DNA from: Flavobacterium sp. MC2016-06
GTDB lineage: Bacteria > Bacteroidota > Bacteroidia > Flavobacteriales > Flavobacteriaceae
Reading direction: 5' to 3'
DNA: 64,000 nt
Assembly: GCF_009711165.2 (NCBI RefSeq)
Contig: NZ_WMID02000010.1
Location: forward strand, 103,836-167,835
Shown here: positions 46,703-55,292 of the stretch, one piece after another
Layout of the letters: each line of letters begins with the position of its first letter
Position numbering within the stretch: the first letter of the stretch is position 1
The notes under the pieces: model-generated
The model's database searches: none
Told to the model about the DNA's origin: nothing
The model's input: the letters and a program-made list of their open reading frames with translations, nothing else
Translations under genes and position numbers: made by a program

Positions 46703-47138
46703 GGTAACAGTTAGTTATAAATTTAAAAAATTTTGGTAATTTAATTTTGCAATCGCATTCACTTTAAAAACATTAAAATCAATAAACTAATACCAACAAA
46801 TGCAATAATGTAATCGATTGCACAAATATAGTTTTAAATCTTTATATTCCAAATAAATTGAATAAAAAATTATTTTAAGTATTTAAATAAACGTATAGCT
46901 CAAAAAATATAACTCAAAATTACACATTAAATAATATATTTGTTAAAATCAGGCATGTAAAAATCATCCGTTTTAGGGATCAAAATAATACCAGAAAATG
47001 CATATTCTAATTCTATTTTACTTACTTTTCGAATTCAAAAATTGATGTATTTTTAAACTTTTATAACAAATTATTACAGCAAAAAATATCTTTTTTTACC
47101 TTTATATATACTATTAACCTTCATAAATTCTTTTACAA
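46703..47138. other. Divergent gap between MFS and esterase genes
   Basis: 436 bp holding the operator-promoter of the MFS gene (46809-46830). The rest is AT-rich with no gene I can support. Confidence 0.5.
46809..46830 (-). promoter_or_regulatory. LacI-type operator and promoter of the uronate transporters
   Basis: TGTAATCGATTGCA (46809-46822), identical to the kduI operator, is directly followed by CAAATATA, which on the minus strand is TATATTTG, a perfect -7 box. The spacing to the box is the same as at kduI. The transporter start is 107 bp downstream. Confidence 0.85.
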
Positions 47139-48083
47139 TTGAAAAAATCAAAAAGACAATTCTCACACAAAAGCTTTTTAAGTATACTTTTATTCTTAGC
47201 TTTTATTAGCCAATTACAAGCCCAAAATCAAACTATTATGCCACTTTGGAAAACTATTCCTGACGAAATTAAAGCTACAGATTACACAGAAAAAGAAAGT
47301 ATAAGCGACGGAAAAGTGCAAAGCACAAGTCAAGTTACAATTCCTACCTTGAGCATTTTTCTGCCAAAAGAGACCAAACCAAATCAAACTGCCGTAATTA
47401 TTCTTCCTGGAGGCGGTTATACACATTTGGCAATTGATAAAGAAGGAACTAAAGTTGCTTTATGGCTTAATAGTCTTGGAATTACGGCTTTTGTTTTAAA
47501 ATACCGTCTTCCAAATGATTTGATTATGAAAAACAAAAATATCGGCCCTTTACAAGACGCTCAGGAAGCGGTAAGATATGTTAGAAATAATGCCGCAAAA
47601 TGGAATCTTGACAGTTCTAAAATTGGTATTATGGGATTCTCTGCCGGCGGTCATTTAGCTGCTACTTTATCTACTCATTATGATGATAAAGTATATGACT
47701 CAAACCCAAAAGTAAGTGCTCGTCCTGATTTTTCTCTTTTGATTTATCCTGTAATTTCAATGCAGAACGACATTACTCATAAAGGATCACAAATTAATCT
47801 GCTGGGGAATAATCCTTCACAAGATTTAATTGATTCTTTTTCTAATGAGAAAAAAATTACCGCTCAAACTCCTCCAACTTTTCTTGTGCACGCTACAGAT
47901 GATACCGTTGTTTTACCAGAAAACAGTATTATTTATTATTTAGGTCTTAAGAAAAATGGAATTGCAGCTGAGTTACATTTATATGAAAAAGGCGGACATG
48001 GTTTTGGTTTAGGTGTAAATGATACGAGTAAATTCTGGACAAAACACTGTGAAGAATGGCTTAAAATGCATCACTATTTATAA
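47139..48083 (+). CDS. Secreted alpha/beta hydrolase, probable acetyl esterase (TTG start)
   Basis: 314 residues. It starts at a TTG: the reading MKKSKRQFSHKSFLSILLFLAFISQLQAQ is a complete signal peptide, and the next in-frame ATG (about residue 33) would remove it. Motifs are LPGGGYTHLA (oxyanion), GFSAGGHLAATL (nucleophile), ATDDTVVLPENS (Asp) and EKGGHGFGLG (His), as in bacterial xylan/pectin acetyl esterases. It is monocistronic, divergent to the uronate transporter, and probably deacetylates pectic or hemicellulosic oligosaccharides in the periplasm. Confidence 0.87.
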   Translation: MKKSKRQFSHKSFLSILLFLAFISQLQAQNQTIMPLWKTIPDEIKATDYTEKESISDGKVQSTSQVTIPTLSIFLPKETKPNQTAVIILPGGGYTHLAIDKEGTKVALWLNSLGITAFVLKYRLPNDLIMKNKNIGPLQDAQEAVRYVRNNAAKWNLDSSKIGIMGFSAGGHLAATLSTHYDDKVYDSNPKVSARPDFSLLIYPVISMQNDITHKGSQINLLGNNPSQDLIDSFSNEKKITAQTPPTFLVHATDDTVVLPENSIIYYLGLKKNGIAAELHLYEKGGHGFGLGVNDTSKFWTKHCEEWLKMHHYL

Positions 48084-48822
48084 AAAAGTTCGCAAGATTA
48101 TTTAAAAGAAGTCAGCCACAGATTAAACGGATTAAAAGGATTTTTTTTAATCTGTGTCTAAAAATTATTAAAAAAAAGTCTCACGCAGATTTAGCAGATT
48201 TTAGCGGAAAAAGAATAAAAAAAATCTGCTAAATCTGCTGAATCTGCGTGAAAAAAACTTTACTTAATAACATTGAGCTATCGGGAGTGGTTTAAAATTA
48301 TCTGCATTGTTGAAAGATGATTTTTTTTGCATAAAAAAAGGTTTTTAGATTCAGCCGAAAAGCCAAATCTAAAAACCTTATAGAAAAATTAAAACTATCT
48401 TGTATATTGCAAATTCATACAAAGTTTACCCACGATCAAATGAATATGTTAAATCTTTCTTGTAACTAATGTTTCTCCAAAAACAGTTAACTATAAAAAT
48501 CAACTATAACAGCAAAAAGGTAAATGTGCTATAGCTTTTGATTTCTATGCCACAAATTTAGAGACGCCCCAAAAGATTACCTTACGGTTTTCCTCATTCT
48601 AACAAAATATTATATTTTTTTTATAATAGTAAAACTTCAATACCCTGTTGTATATTGAGTTAAGTTTTTTTATTTAACATTTCCATTTGTCAGATAAATA
48701 TCAGTTTTTTCAAAAAACTATATCGATTACGTAAATAAAGTTCAATAGAAATTATCTTTCTTGTCCTAGATTAAGTTGGAATCACCTTTTAAAAAATAAA
48801 TTTGTATCCTAAATTATTTGTT
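48084..48822. other. 739-bp gap with hairpins and dispersed repeats
   Basis: No gene seen. From left: a hairpin CACAGATTAAA/TTTAATCTGTG at 48117-48156 (possible terminator of the esterase) and a CTGC-rich inverted repeat at 48181-48251 (CACGCAGATT/AATCTGCGTG arms). A terminator-like hairpin AAGGTTTTTAGATT/AATCTAAAAACCTT follows at 48338-48379. Then about 390 bp of unassigned sequence leads to the promoter at 48776-48804. Confidence 0.6.
48776..48804 (+). promoter_or_regulatory. Promoter of the receiver-like gene
   Basis: -33 TTG at 48776-48778 and -7 TAAATTTG at 48797-48804 with 18 bp between match the Bacteroidota vegetative promoter. The ATG follows at 48823. Confidence 0.7.
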
Positions 48823-49137
48823 ATGAAAATATTTGAATTCTTAATACTCGGAAAAAACGAACCTATATTAGCGATTTTAACTAGGCTTGTAAACGCATAT
48901 GAAAATTGGAACGCAGTAAGTTTTAATGACGAAAAAACTGCTCAGGAATATTTTCTAAAAAACAAAATAGATATCGTATTATTGAGTTCTGGAATAGAGA
49001 ACGATGTTGAAAAAGATTTTACTTCTTTCTGCTTAAAGGAACAGCCCGATGTTGAAGTAATTGAACATTTTGGAGGCGGAAGCGGTTTATTAAAATCTGA
49101 AATTGAACATCGACTATTTCTTAAAGAAAAAAAATAA
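48823..49137 (+). CDS. Small receiver-like protein without output domain
   Basis: 104 residues from the ATG at 48823 (an upstream TTG would overlap the promoter). The pattern KIFEFLILGKNEPILAILTRL, SFNDEKTAQEYFLKNKIDIVLLSSGIEND follows the beta-alpha units of a response-regulator receiver. The acidic pair is absent (LILGKNE), and SSGI replaces the phospho-Asp DxxM segment. It is therefore likely not phosphorylated. It is 15 bp upstream of the 2H phosphoesterase and probably cotranscribed. Function unknown. Confidence 0.65.
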   Translation: MKIFEFLILGKNEPILAILTRLVNAYENWNAVSFNDEKTAQEYFLKNKIDIVLLSSGIENDVEKDFTSFCLKEQPDVEVIEHFGGGSGLLKSEIEHRLFLKEKK

Positions 49138-49152
49138 AATTAGAGTTCAAAA

Positions 49153-49716
49153 ATGGAAAAGAAGTATTCTGTTGCAATTTATCCTTCACAAGATGTAATT
49201 GATGCTATAAAAAAAATGAAGGATTATTTAAAAAGCAAAATTGATTGGTACAGCAGTTCTAATTCTACTGCTCATATTACCATTTGCGAATTTACAATTG
49301 ACGATTCACAAATAAATCAATACAAACAGAAGCTTTTTAAAACCTGCGATACTTTTAAACCTTTTCAGGTTTATCTGGACCATTTTGGATCTTATGAAAA
49401 TAGCGGCGCTTTCTTTATTGCTCCTAATGAGGACTCTAAAAATAGTTTAAAGCCTGTCATGAAAAAAACGCAAGAGGCTTTAAAAGCTTTAAAACTAAAA
49501 AAAAGCGACGACCCGCATTTGTCTATTGGCAGAAAACTGAATCCTGAAAATCTTAAAATAGCTTCGCAGTTATTTACAACTATAGATATTGATTTTTTGT
49601 GTGATGCGATTGTCTTGCGTGAATTAGATGAAGTAAAAAAACAGTTTTTTGTAATTGACACTTTTTCCTTTAATAGTAACATACAGCCTGAATTGATACA
49701 GGGAAGTTTGTTTTAA
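49153..49716 (+). CDS. 2H phosphoesterase (2'-5' RNA ligase family)
   Basis: 187 residues with the two diagnostic His-x-Thr/Ser motifs: HIT at about residue 41 (STAHITICEF) and HLS near residue 134 (DDPHLSIGR). The family includes 2'-5' RNA ligases and cyclic phosphodiesterases acting on RNA or nucleotides. The true substrate is unknown. It pairs with a receiver-like gene, an unusual neighbour. Confidence 0.85.
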   Translation: MEKKYSVAIYPSQDVIDAIKKMKDYLKSKIDWYSSSNSTAHITICEFTIDDSQINQYKQKLFKTCDTFKPFQVYLDHFGSYENSGAFFIAPNEDSKNSLKPVMKKTQEALKALKLKKSDDPHLSIGRKLNPENLKIASQLFTTIDIDFLCDAIVLRELDEVKKQFFVIDTFSFNSNIQPELIQGSLF

Positions 49717-50126
49717 TTTTTTTTGCCACGAAGGCGCTAAGGCATAAAGTTTTTTTGTTTTAAAGTCACAACGATAACCACAAAACTGGTCATTAGAGCA
49801 ACCAAGCAACCACACTAACAAAATCAATACTTAAGTTTTATCATTACGCAAACCTTTGTCAAAGTTTAAAACTTTGACAAAGGTAAAAAGCGCTGTAAGA
49901 ATAAAAAACATCCTCAATTTATGTCATTTCGACGAAAGGAGAAATCACACTCTTAAATCGATAAAGATTGGCAGATTACTGTATGGAGTTTCTTGTGCGA
50001 TTTCTCGACTTCGCTCGAAATGACAAAAAATGCGTGTAAAACACGCAAAGTTTTAAAACCTGAAACTTAAAACCTGAAACCAAAATACAGATTTCTTTTC
50101 GTATATTTGAATTTTACAATTCGCTT
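49717..50126. repeat. 410-bp gap filled with palindromic repeats
   Basis: Holds a 31-bp palindrome CCTTTGTCAAAGTTT... at 49853-49883, inverted copies of GTCATTTCGA(G)CGAA...GAAATC at 49923-49950 and 49995-50024, and a small palindrome TGCGTGTAAAACACGCA at 50031-50047. The GTCATTTCGA family recurs at 63187, 63416 and 63742. No gene is seen. Confidence 0.8.
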
Positions 50127-51050
50127 ATGAAATCTCTAGATTCATTTTATAAAGATATTACCGAAGGTTCTACTGTTGAACCGACTTCTTTATTGCCTAA
50201 TGATATTAAAAAAGAAATAGGCCATTTTAATGTTTTTGATATTAAAGAACTTTTAGAACGCCTTCAAGGCAAAGGCACTATGCCTTATGATCGAAGAGCG
50301 TATTATAAAATAAGCTTGATAAAAGGTAAAAACAGAGCTGAATATGCCGATAAAATCATCGAGATCGACCAATATGCGCTTTTGTTTGCAACACCAAAAA
50401 TTCCGTATAATTATGTGCCGCAAGACACCAATCAATCTGGTCAGTTTTGCGTTTTCACGAATGAATTCTTAACAAAAAGTAAAAGCGGTATTGATTTAGA
50501 CGAACTTCCTATTTTTGCTTCAGATGGTTATCCTGTTTTTCAAATTACTGAAGATGAAGTTTTTGAATTAGATTTAATCTTCAATAAAATTAAAAAAGAA
50601 ATCAATTCTGATTATGTTTACAAATACGATTTGATTCGGAATTATGTTGCGGAACTAATTCACTTTGGACAAAAATTGCAGCCTATAACAGCTTTGTATT
50701 CTAAACATAATTCGGCAGCAAGAGTTTCGTCTTTATTTGCTGAATTATTAGAAAGACAATTCCCTATAGAATCACCACATCAACGCCTAGAACTACGAAC
50801 TGCAAAGGATTTTGCGGATAGATTATCTGTACACGTCAATCATTTAAATAAAGTTTTAAAAGAAAACACCGGAAAAACTACAACAGAATTAATCAGCACT
50901 AGATTAACAAACGAGGCCAAAATTCTGCTGAAACAAACGGACTGGAACATCTCTGAAATCGCTTATTCATTGGGTTTTGAGGAATTAGCGCATTTTTCTA
51001 ACTTCTTTAAAAAACAAACTTCATTTACACCTTTAGCTTTTAGATTGTAG
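50127..51050 (+). CDS. AraC-family transcriptional regulator
   Basis: 307 residues. The N-terminal part (to about 190) resembles a cupin-like sensing domain, and the C-terminal 100 residues form the double helix-turn-helix (TAKDFADRLSVHVNHLNKVLKENTGKTTTELI, NISEIAYSLGFEELAHFSNFFKKQTSFTPLAFR). It precedes two SDR genes on the same strand across a repeat-rich gap. In Bacteroidota such a regulator next to SDR enzymes often controls them, but that is inference. Confidence 0.9.
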   Translation: MKSLDSFYKDITEGSTVEPTSLLPNDIKKEIGHFNVFDIKELLERLQGKGTMPYDRRAYYKISLIKGKNRAEYADKIIEIDQYALLFATPKIPYNYVPQDTNQSGQFCVFTNEFLTKSKSGIDLDELPIFASDGYPVFQITEDEVFELDLIFNKIKKEINSDYVYKYDLIRNYVAELIHFGQKLQPITALYSKHNSAARVSSLFAELLERQFPIESPHQRLELRTAKDFADRLSVHVNHLNKVLKENTGKTTTELISTRLTNEAKILLKQTDWNISEIAYSLGFEELAHFSNFFKKQTSFTPLAFRL

Positions 51051-51090
51051 ATTTTAGAGTTTAGATTGTCAAATGTTAGCATTTAAGGCT

Positions 51091-51339
51091 GTCATCCTGA
51101 GCGAAGTCGAAGGATCGCATGCTAAATCTATAAAGTTTCACGCAGATTCAGCAGATTTGGCAGATTTTTTCCATTCTAATTCTGCTAAAATCTGCTGAAT
51201 CTGCGTGAAAAAATATCTTAACTTAATAACAACATAGTGCATGTCCTTAGACTTCGCTCAGGATGACATAAAATAAGAATTGGAATTTGAATATTGAGTC
51301 GTTCTACTGTACGTGTCCTTCGACTTCGCTCAGGATGAC
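51091..51339. repeat. Nested inverted repeats in the AraC-SDR gap
   Basis: Outer arms GTCATCCTGAGCGAAGTC... at 51091-51115 and its inverted copy at 51243-51267, with a further inverted copy at 51316-51339. Inside, 51136-51210 is a near-perfect inverted repeat beginning TTTCACGCAGATTCAGCAG. The remaining sequence to 51487 has ATTCCAA-type short repeats and no supported gene. Confidence 0.85.
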
Positions 51340-51487
51340 ATAAAATGAGAATTGGAATTTGGAATTTAAAAAATTGGAATTTAAATTTCCACCTGATTTG
51401 AATTTCGCAAACATCGGTTTGATATTTACAATACCCCAAGGCTGCTTCACTCCTACCTTTGTCTTATCAATTTAAAAGATCAAAAAG

Positions 51488-52213
51488 ATGAATTTATCAA
51501 ACAACAAAATTTTAATTACAGGTGGTGCAAGCGGTATTGGTCTTGGACTTACACAACGATTTATTGAAGAAAATAATACTGTTATTATTTGTGGCAGAAG
51601 AGAAGATGTTTTGAATGAAGTTGCTGCTCAATTTCCAACGGTTATAACAAAAGTCTGTGATTTATCTGTTGAAGCTGAGCGTATAGCTTTATATGAATGG
51701 ATTAAAGAAAACCACAGCGACTTAAATGTTTTAATTAATAATGCAGGAATTCAAAAATGGGTTTCGGTTACAGATGCTGATTTTTACGAAAGTATGAAAG
51801 CTGAGATTAATACCAATATTGAAGCTCCGTTACATTTAACTTCTTTATTTATTCAGTTACAATCTTTGACAACTGTAATGAATGTAACATCTGGATTGGC
51901 ATTTTCACCTTTTGCAAAAATTCCAGTATATTCTGCAACAAAAGCATTTTTCCGTTCCTTTACGCTATCACTTCGTCACCTTTTGAAAGAAAAAAATATT
52001 GAAGTAGTAGAAATCATTCCGCCAGCACTAAACACAGATCTTGGAGGCGTTGGTTTACACAATGCACACCCAAGTGTAAGCAGTTTTATTGAATCAATAT
52101 TTGAGCAATTAAAACAAGGAAAAACAGAACTTACTTTTGGAACGAGTGAGTCTAGATTAAATGCAAGTGTTCCAGAATTAAGAGCTTCTTTTGACGCATT
52201 ACACGGAAATTAA
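51488..52213 (+). CDS. SDR family oxidoreductase (DltE-like)
   Basis: 241 residues with the cofactor motif TGGASGIG, NNAG, and catalytic Ser/Tyr/Lys in VTSGLAFSP and YSATK. It is closest in pattern to DltE-type cytoplasmic SDRs of unknown substrate. It is 217 bp ahead of another SDR gene; an AraC regulator lies upstream. Confidence 0.88.
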   Translation: MNLSNNKILITGGASGIGLGLTQRFIEENNTVIICGRREDVLNEVAAQFPTVITKVCDLSVEAERIALYEWIKENHSDLNVLINNAGIQKWVSVTDADFYESMKAEINTNIEAPLHLTSLFIQLQSLTTVMNVTSGLAFSPFAKIPVYSATKAFFRSFTLSLRHLLKEKNIEVVEIIPPALNTDLGGVGLHNAHPSVSSFIESIFEQLKQGKTELTFGTSESRLNASVPELRASFDALHGN

Positions 52214-52346
52214 TATTTTTTAAACACATAGAAATATATATTTTTTCAAGCCTAAAAGAGGCAGTTAAGTTATTAGAAATACACATAGCTCTATGTTAGA
52301 GAAATGAATTTCTTTTTCGTATTCTTTTTAAAATCAAAAAATCTAT

Positions 52347-52362
52347 CCCGATAGCTATCGGG
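52347..52362. repeat. CCCGATAGCTATCGGG palindrome, copy 2
   Basis: Exact copy of the 16-bp palindrome at 40448-40463, in the gap between the two SDR genes. Confidence 0.85.
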
Positions 52363-52429
52363 ACTATGTGTTAAATCAATTTTCAACACAACAATAGAAC
52401 AATTCAATACAATTAAAAATAAAAATAAA

Positions 52430-53194
52430 ATGGCAGTAAATACAAAAATAGCTCTAGTTACAGGTGGTAGCAGAGGTTTGGGGGAAAATATGGCGATAGC
52501 AATTGCTAAAAAGGGAATTGATGTAATTATTACTTACAACAGCAAAAAAGAAGAAGCTGACAGTGTTGTAAAAGAAATTGAAAGTTTAGGTCAAAAGGCT
52601 GCAGCTCTTCAATTGAATGTTGCGGATTCGGGCACTTTTGATACTTTTTTTGAAGGTATTTCAGCAGTATTAAAAAATACTTTTAATACTAATACATTTG
52701 ATTTTCTAGTAAACAATGCTGGAATCGGAATTCATAATTCTTTTCTAGGAACTACAGAAGCAGAATTTGACCAATTGACTAACATTCAGTTTAAAGGTCC
52801 ATTTTTCTTAACGCAAAAAGCTTTGGCTTTAATGAATAACGGCGGTGGAATTGTAAACATTTCTACAGGTTTAGCAAGATTTTCTTTTCCTGGTTATGCA
52901 GCTTATGCGTCTATGAAAGGTGCTATTGAAACACTTACAAAATATCAGGCAAAAGAATTGGGCGATAGAAAAATTAGAGCCAATGTAGTTGCTCCTGGTG
53001 CAATAGAAACAGATTTTGGCGGTGGTGTTGTTCGTGATAACGAACAATTAAATAAAAACTTGGCATCTATAACTGCTTTAGGAAGAGTTGGTTTACCTGA
53101 TGATATTGGTGGTGTTGTTGCCTTTTTATGTACTGAAGAAGCAGGCTGGGTAAATGCTCAAAGAATTGAGGTTTCTGGCGGAATGAATCTGTAA
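52430..53194 (+). CDS. SDR family oxidoreductase
   Basis: 254 residues. TGGSRGLG cofactor motif, NNAGIG, catalytic Ser in NISTG and YASMK. The C-terminus GWVNAQRIEVSGGMNL is typical of FabG-like classical SDRs. The arginine after the glycine motif (GGSRG) suggests NADP(H). Substrate unknown. It may be cotranscribed with the preceding SDR. Confidence 0.9.
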   Translation: MAVNTKIALVTGGSRGLGENMAIAIAKKGIDVIITYNSKKEEADSVVKEIESLGQKAAALQLNVADSGTFDTFFEGISAVLKNTFNTNTFDFLVNNAGIGIHNSFLGTTEAEFDQLTNIQFKGPFFLTQKALALMNNGGGIVNISTGLARFSFPGYAAYASMKGAIETLTKYQAKELGDRKIRANVVAPGAIETDFGGGVVRDNEQLNKNLASITALGRVGLPDDIGGVVAFLCTEEAGWVNAQRIEVSGGMNL

Positions 53195-53219
53195 TAATTC
53201 TTATAAATTCTAAATTTTT

Positions 53220-53260
53220 AAATTCCAAATTCCAATTATGACAATTGGAATTTGGAATTT
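53220..53260. repeat. ATTCCAA-family hairpin
   Basis: Perfect 18-bp stem of repeated ATTCCAA units (53220-53237 with 53243-53260, loop ATGAC), followed by two more GGAATTT units and a T run to 53281. It lies between convergent genes and can end both transcripts. Similar units occur at 51345-51385. Confidence 0.85.
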
Positions 53261-53312
53261 GGAATTTGGAATTTTTTTTTTAATAATAGGTTTTAAAATC
53301 TGTAAGGTTTGT

Positions 53313-53765
53313 TTATTCTATTTGGATTCTATTTTTTAAATCTCCACTTTTATCAAAGATAATCTTATAATATTTTTTGTCTTTAATTGCTACAACTTCA
53401 TAAGTCTCAACATTTTTATCATCCACAACAGAAAGAGTTTGTTTTACAGACTTCGGATATTCTTTTGCAAGATATTTTATAGTATTTTTAGGCAGCTTTG
53501 TCATCAAGATTTGAGCTTTATATGCCTTAAATGCGCCTTTATTATCATAGACCGCAACAGCCTTAACATTTGGTGATTGAATAAAACTTGCAATAAACTT
53601 TATATCGTTATCATTATTACCTAATTCTAAAGACCAAATAGGCTTTTTTTTAGGATATTGTTTTTCAAAAGCCAGCTTAATATTCTCTGGAGGCTGAAGT
53701 ATGCTTTGTTGTGCTAATAGAAAACTGCACCATAGAAGTGAGGTAATCACGAAAAGGTTTTTCAT
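53313..53765 (-). CDS. Secreted PepSY-like protein (copy 2)
   Basis: 150 residues with a signal peptide (to about FLLAQ). Two PepSY-like/BLIP-like repeats: PPENIKLAFEKQYPKKKPIWSLE and KNTIKYLAKEYPKSVKQTLSVVDDKNVETYEV. Such putative beta-lactamase-inhibitor-like proteins are common small exported proteins in Bacteroidota with unknown targets. It is a paralogue of the upstream gene and 147 bp from it. Confidence 0.8.
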   Translation of the reverse strand: MKNLFVITSLLWCSFLLAQQSILQPPENIKLAFEKQYPKKKPIWSLELGNNDNDIKFIASFIQSPNVKAVAVYDNKGAFKAYKAQILMTKLPKNTIKYLAKEYPKSVKQTLSVVDDKNVETYEVVAIKDKKYYKIIFDKSGDLKNRIQIE

Positions 53766-53839
53766 TTTTATAATTATTAATTTGTAGTAAAAATAATACT
53801 TTTTAAAATAAATAAAATAATTCTAAACTAATTTAATGA

Positions 53840-53880
53840 AAAATAAAACCCGACAGCCTTTAGAAACTATCGGATTTATT
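53840..53880 (-). terminator. Terminator of the upstream PepSY-like gene
   Basis: On the minus strand AATAAATCCGATAG pairs with CTGTCGGGTTTTATT (with wobble) and is followed by T-rich sequence, 30 bp past the stop at 53913. Confidence 0.7.
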
Positions 53881-53912
53881 GCAAAATATAATGAATTAGT
53901 AAATACCTTTAT

Positions 53913-54383
53913 TTAATCTTTTTGAATGATAACATTAAAACCTCCTTTTTGATCAAATACAACATCGTAGAATTTAGAATTATTTTGTATGCCAACTTCA
54001 TATGTAGTTTTATTTTTATCATCTACCACAATGCTGCATTCACCAATTTTAGATTTAGGATAATATTGTTTTAAATAACTTAAAGCTACTTTTGGCACCT
54101 TAGACGTTGGTATTGCTAATTCAAAAGCTCTTAAAATAGCCAGATTATCATAAACAGCCAGAGCTTCTCCATCTTTTGATTTAAATTTTGCTTCATATCT
54201 AATTTCGTCATTATCATCTCCCACATATTCCAATATCCAAACTGGTTTTACATTAGGATATTCTTTTTGAAAAACCTCTTGTATTTTTGCTGGAGGCGTT
54301 ACTTTACTATTAGGCTCAATTTCATTTTGAGCCATTAAAAGACTATTATATAAAACAGCCATAATTAAAAATATTCTTTTCAT
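53913..54383 (-). CDS. Secreted PepSY-like protein (copy 1)
   Basis: 156 residues with a signal peptide (to about LLMAQ). It has the same two-repeat plan as its neighbour: VTPPAKIQEVFQKEYPNVKPVWILE and VALSYLKQYYPKSKIGECSIVVDDKNKTTYEVG. A terminator separates the two, so they are expressed independently. Envelope or periplasmic function unknown. Confidence 0.8.
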   Translation of the reverse strand: MKRIFLIMAVLYNSLLMAQNEIEPNSKVTPPAKIQEVFQKEYPNVKPVWILEYVGDDNDEIRYEAKFKSKDGEALAVYDNLAILRAFELAIPTSKVPKVALSYLKQYYPKSKIGECSIVVDDKNKTTYEVGIQNNSKFYDVVFDQKGGFNVIIQKD

Positions 54384-54565
54384 TCTTAAAAAATTTTAAC
54401 ATGAATAATTATACAAAAAAGAATAAAATTACGGCTTTTTTTAACACCGAAAGAAATTTTAAAAAACTTTTTTTTTACTAGTTACAAATTGAAAAACAAA
54501 CTTTTAAAAGAAGCGTAACGATATTTAACCTTTAGCGTCTTACCTTTAGCAAAACCCAAAAACCT

Positions 54566-55291
54566 ATGATCAAATCAAACCTAAAGAATTTTGAAAATTC
54601 CCCTCAGATTTATGCACGAACAGCTGGAATCTTATACCTAATTATTATAATAGCAGGAGTATTTGGAGAGCTCTTTGTGCGAAACAAATTAATTGTTTAC
54701 GGCAATGCCGAAGCGACTGCAAACCACATTATGCATTCTGAATTCTTATGGCGTTTTGGAATCACTGCAGATTTGGTAATGCATCTTTGCGATCTTCCGG
54801 TAATGATTATTTTATATTACCTTTTTCGGCCTGTGAGTAAAAAACTGGCACTTCTTAATTTATCTTTCAATTTAATACAAACTGCTGTTTTAGTACTTAA
54901 TAAACTAAATCTTTTGGTTGCTTTATTCTTTTTGGGAGATTCAGAATATTTAAAATCTTTTAGTCCAGAACAACTTCATTCTTTATCGTATATGGCGATA
55001 AAAGTTCATGATTTTGGTTTTGGAATTGGCTTACTGTTTTTTGGTTTTGTATGCCTTTTTGAAGGTTATCTAATCTTCAAATCAAACTATATTCCAAAAG
55101 CATTTGGGGTTTTAATGTCAATTGCAGGATTGTGTTATATAAGTAATACTCTTGCATTACTGCTTGCACCGCAATTGTCTAGTATTGCATTATTAATGCC
55201 TTGCTTTATTGCTGAATTATCGCTTAGCTTATGGCTGATTTTTAAAGGGGTAAAAATAACGGAGTGGAAAACTGCAATTGCCAAAAATTAA
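54566..55291 (+). CDS. DUF4386 family membrane protein
   Basis: 241 residues with about six membrane segments, starting with the family pattern QIYARTAGILYLIIIIAGVFGE. DUF4386 proteins are uncharacterised. The gene ends one base before the convergent LytTR regulator stop, leaving no room for separate terminators. Confidence 0.85.
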   Translation: MIKSNLKNFENSPQIYARTAGILYLIIIIAGVFGELFVRNKLIVYGNAEATANHIMHSEFLWRFGITADLVMHLCDLPVMIILYYLFRPVSKKLALLNLSFNLIQTAVLVLNKLNLLVALFFLGDSEYLKSFSPEQLHSLSYMAIKVHDFGFGIGLLFFGFVCLFEGYLIFKSNYIPKAFGVLMSIAGLCYISNTLALLLAPQLSSIALLMPCFIAELSLSLWLIFKGVKITEWKTAIAKN

Positions 55292-55292
55292 A

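Noticed and set aside
48711..48735. Possible LacI-type operator (ATCGATTACG)
   Set aside because: Only one half matches TGTAATCGATTACA; the other half does not, and no -7 box abuts it.
51218..51439. 73-codon minus-strand frame
   Set aside because: Its sequence repeats LILCHPERS because it translates the dispersed GTCATCCTGAGCG repeats.
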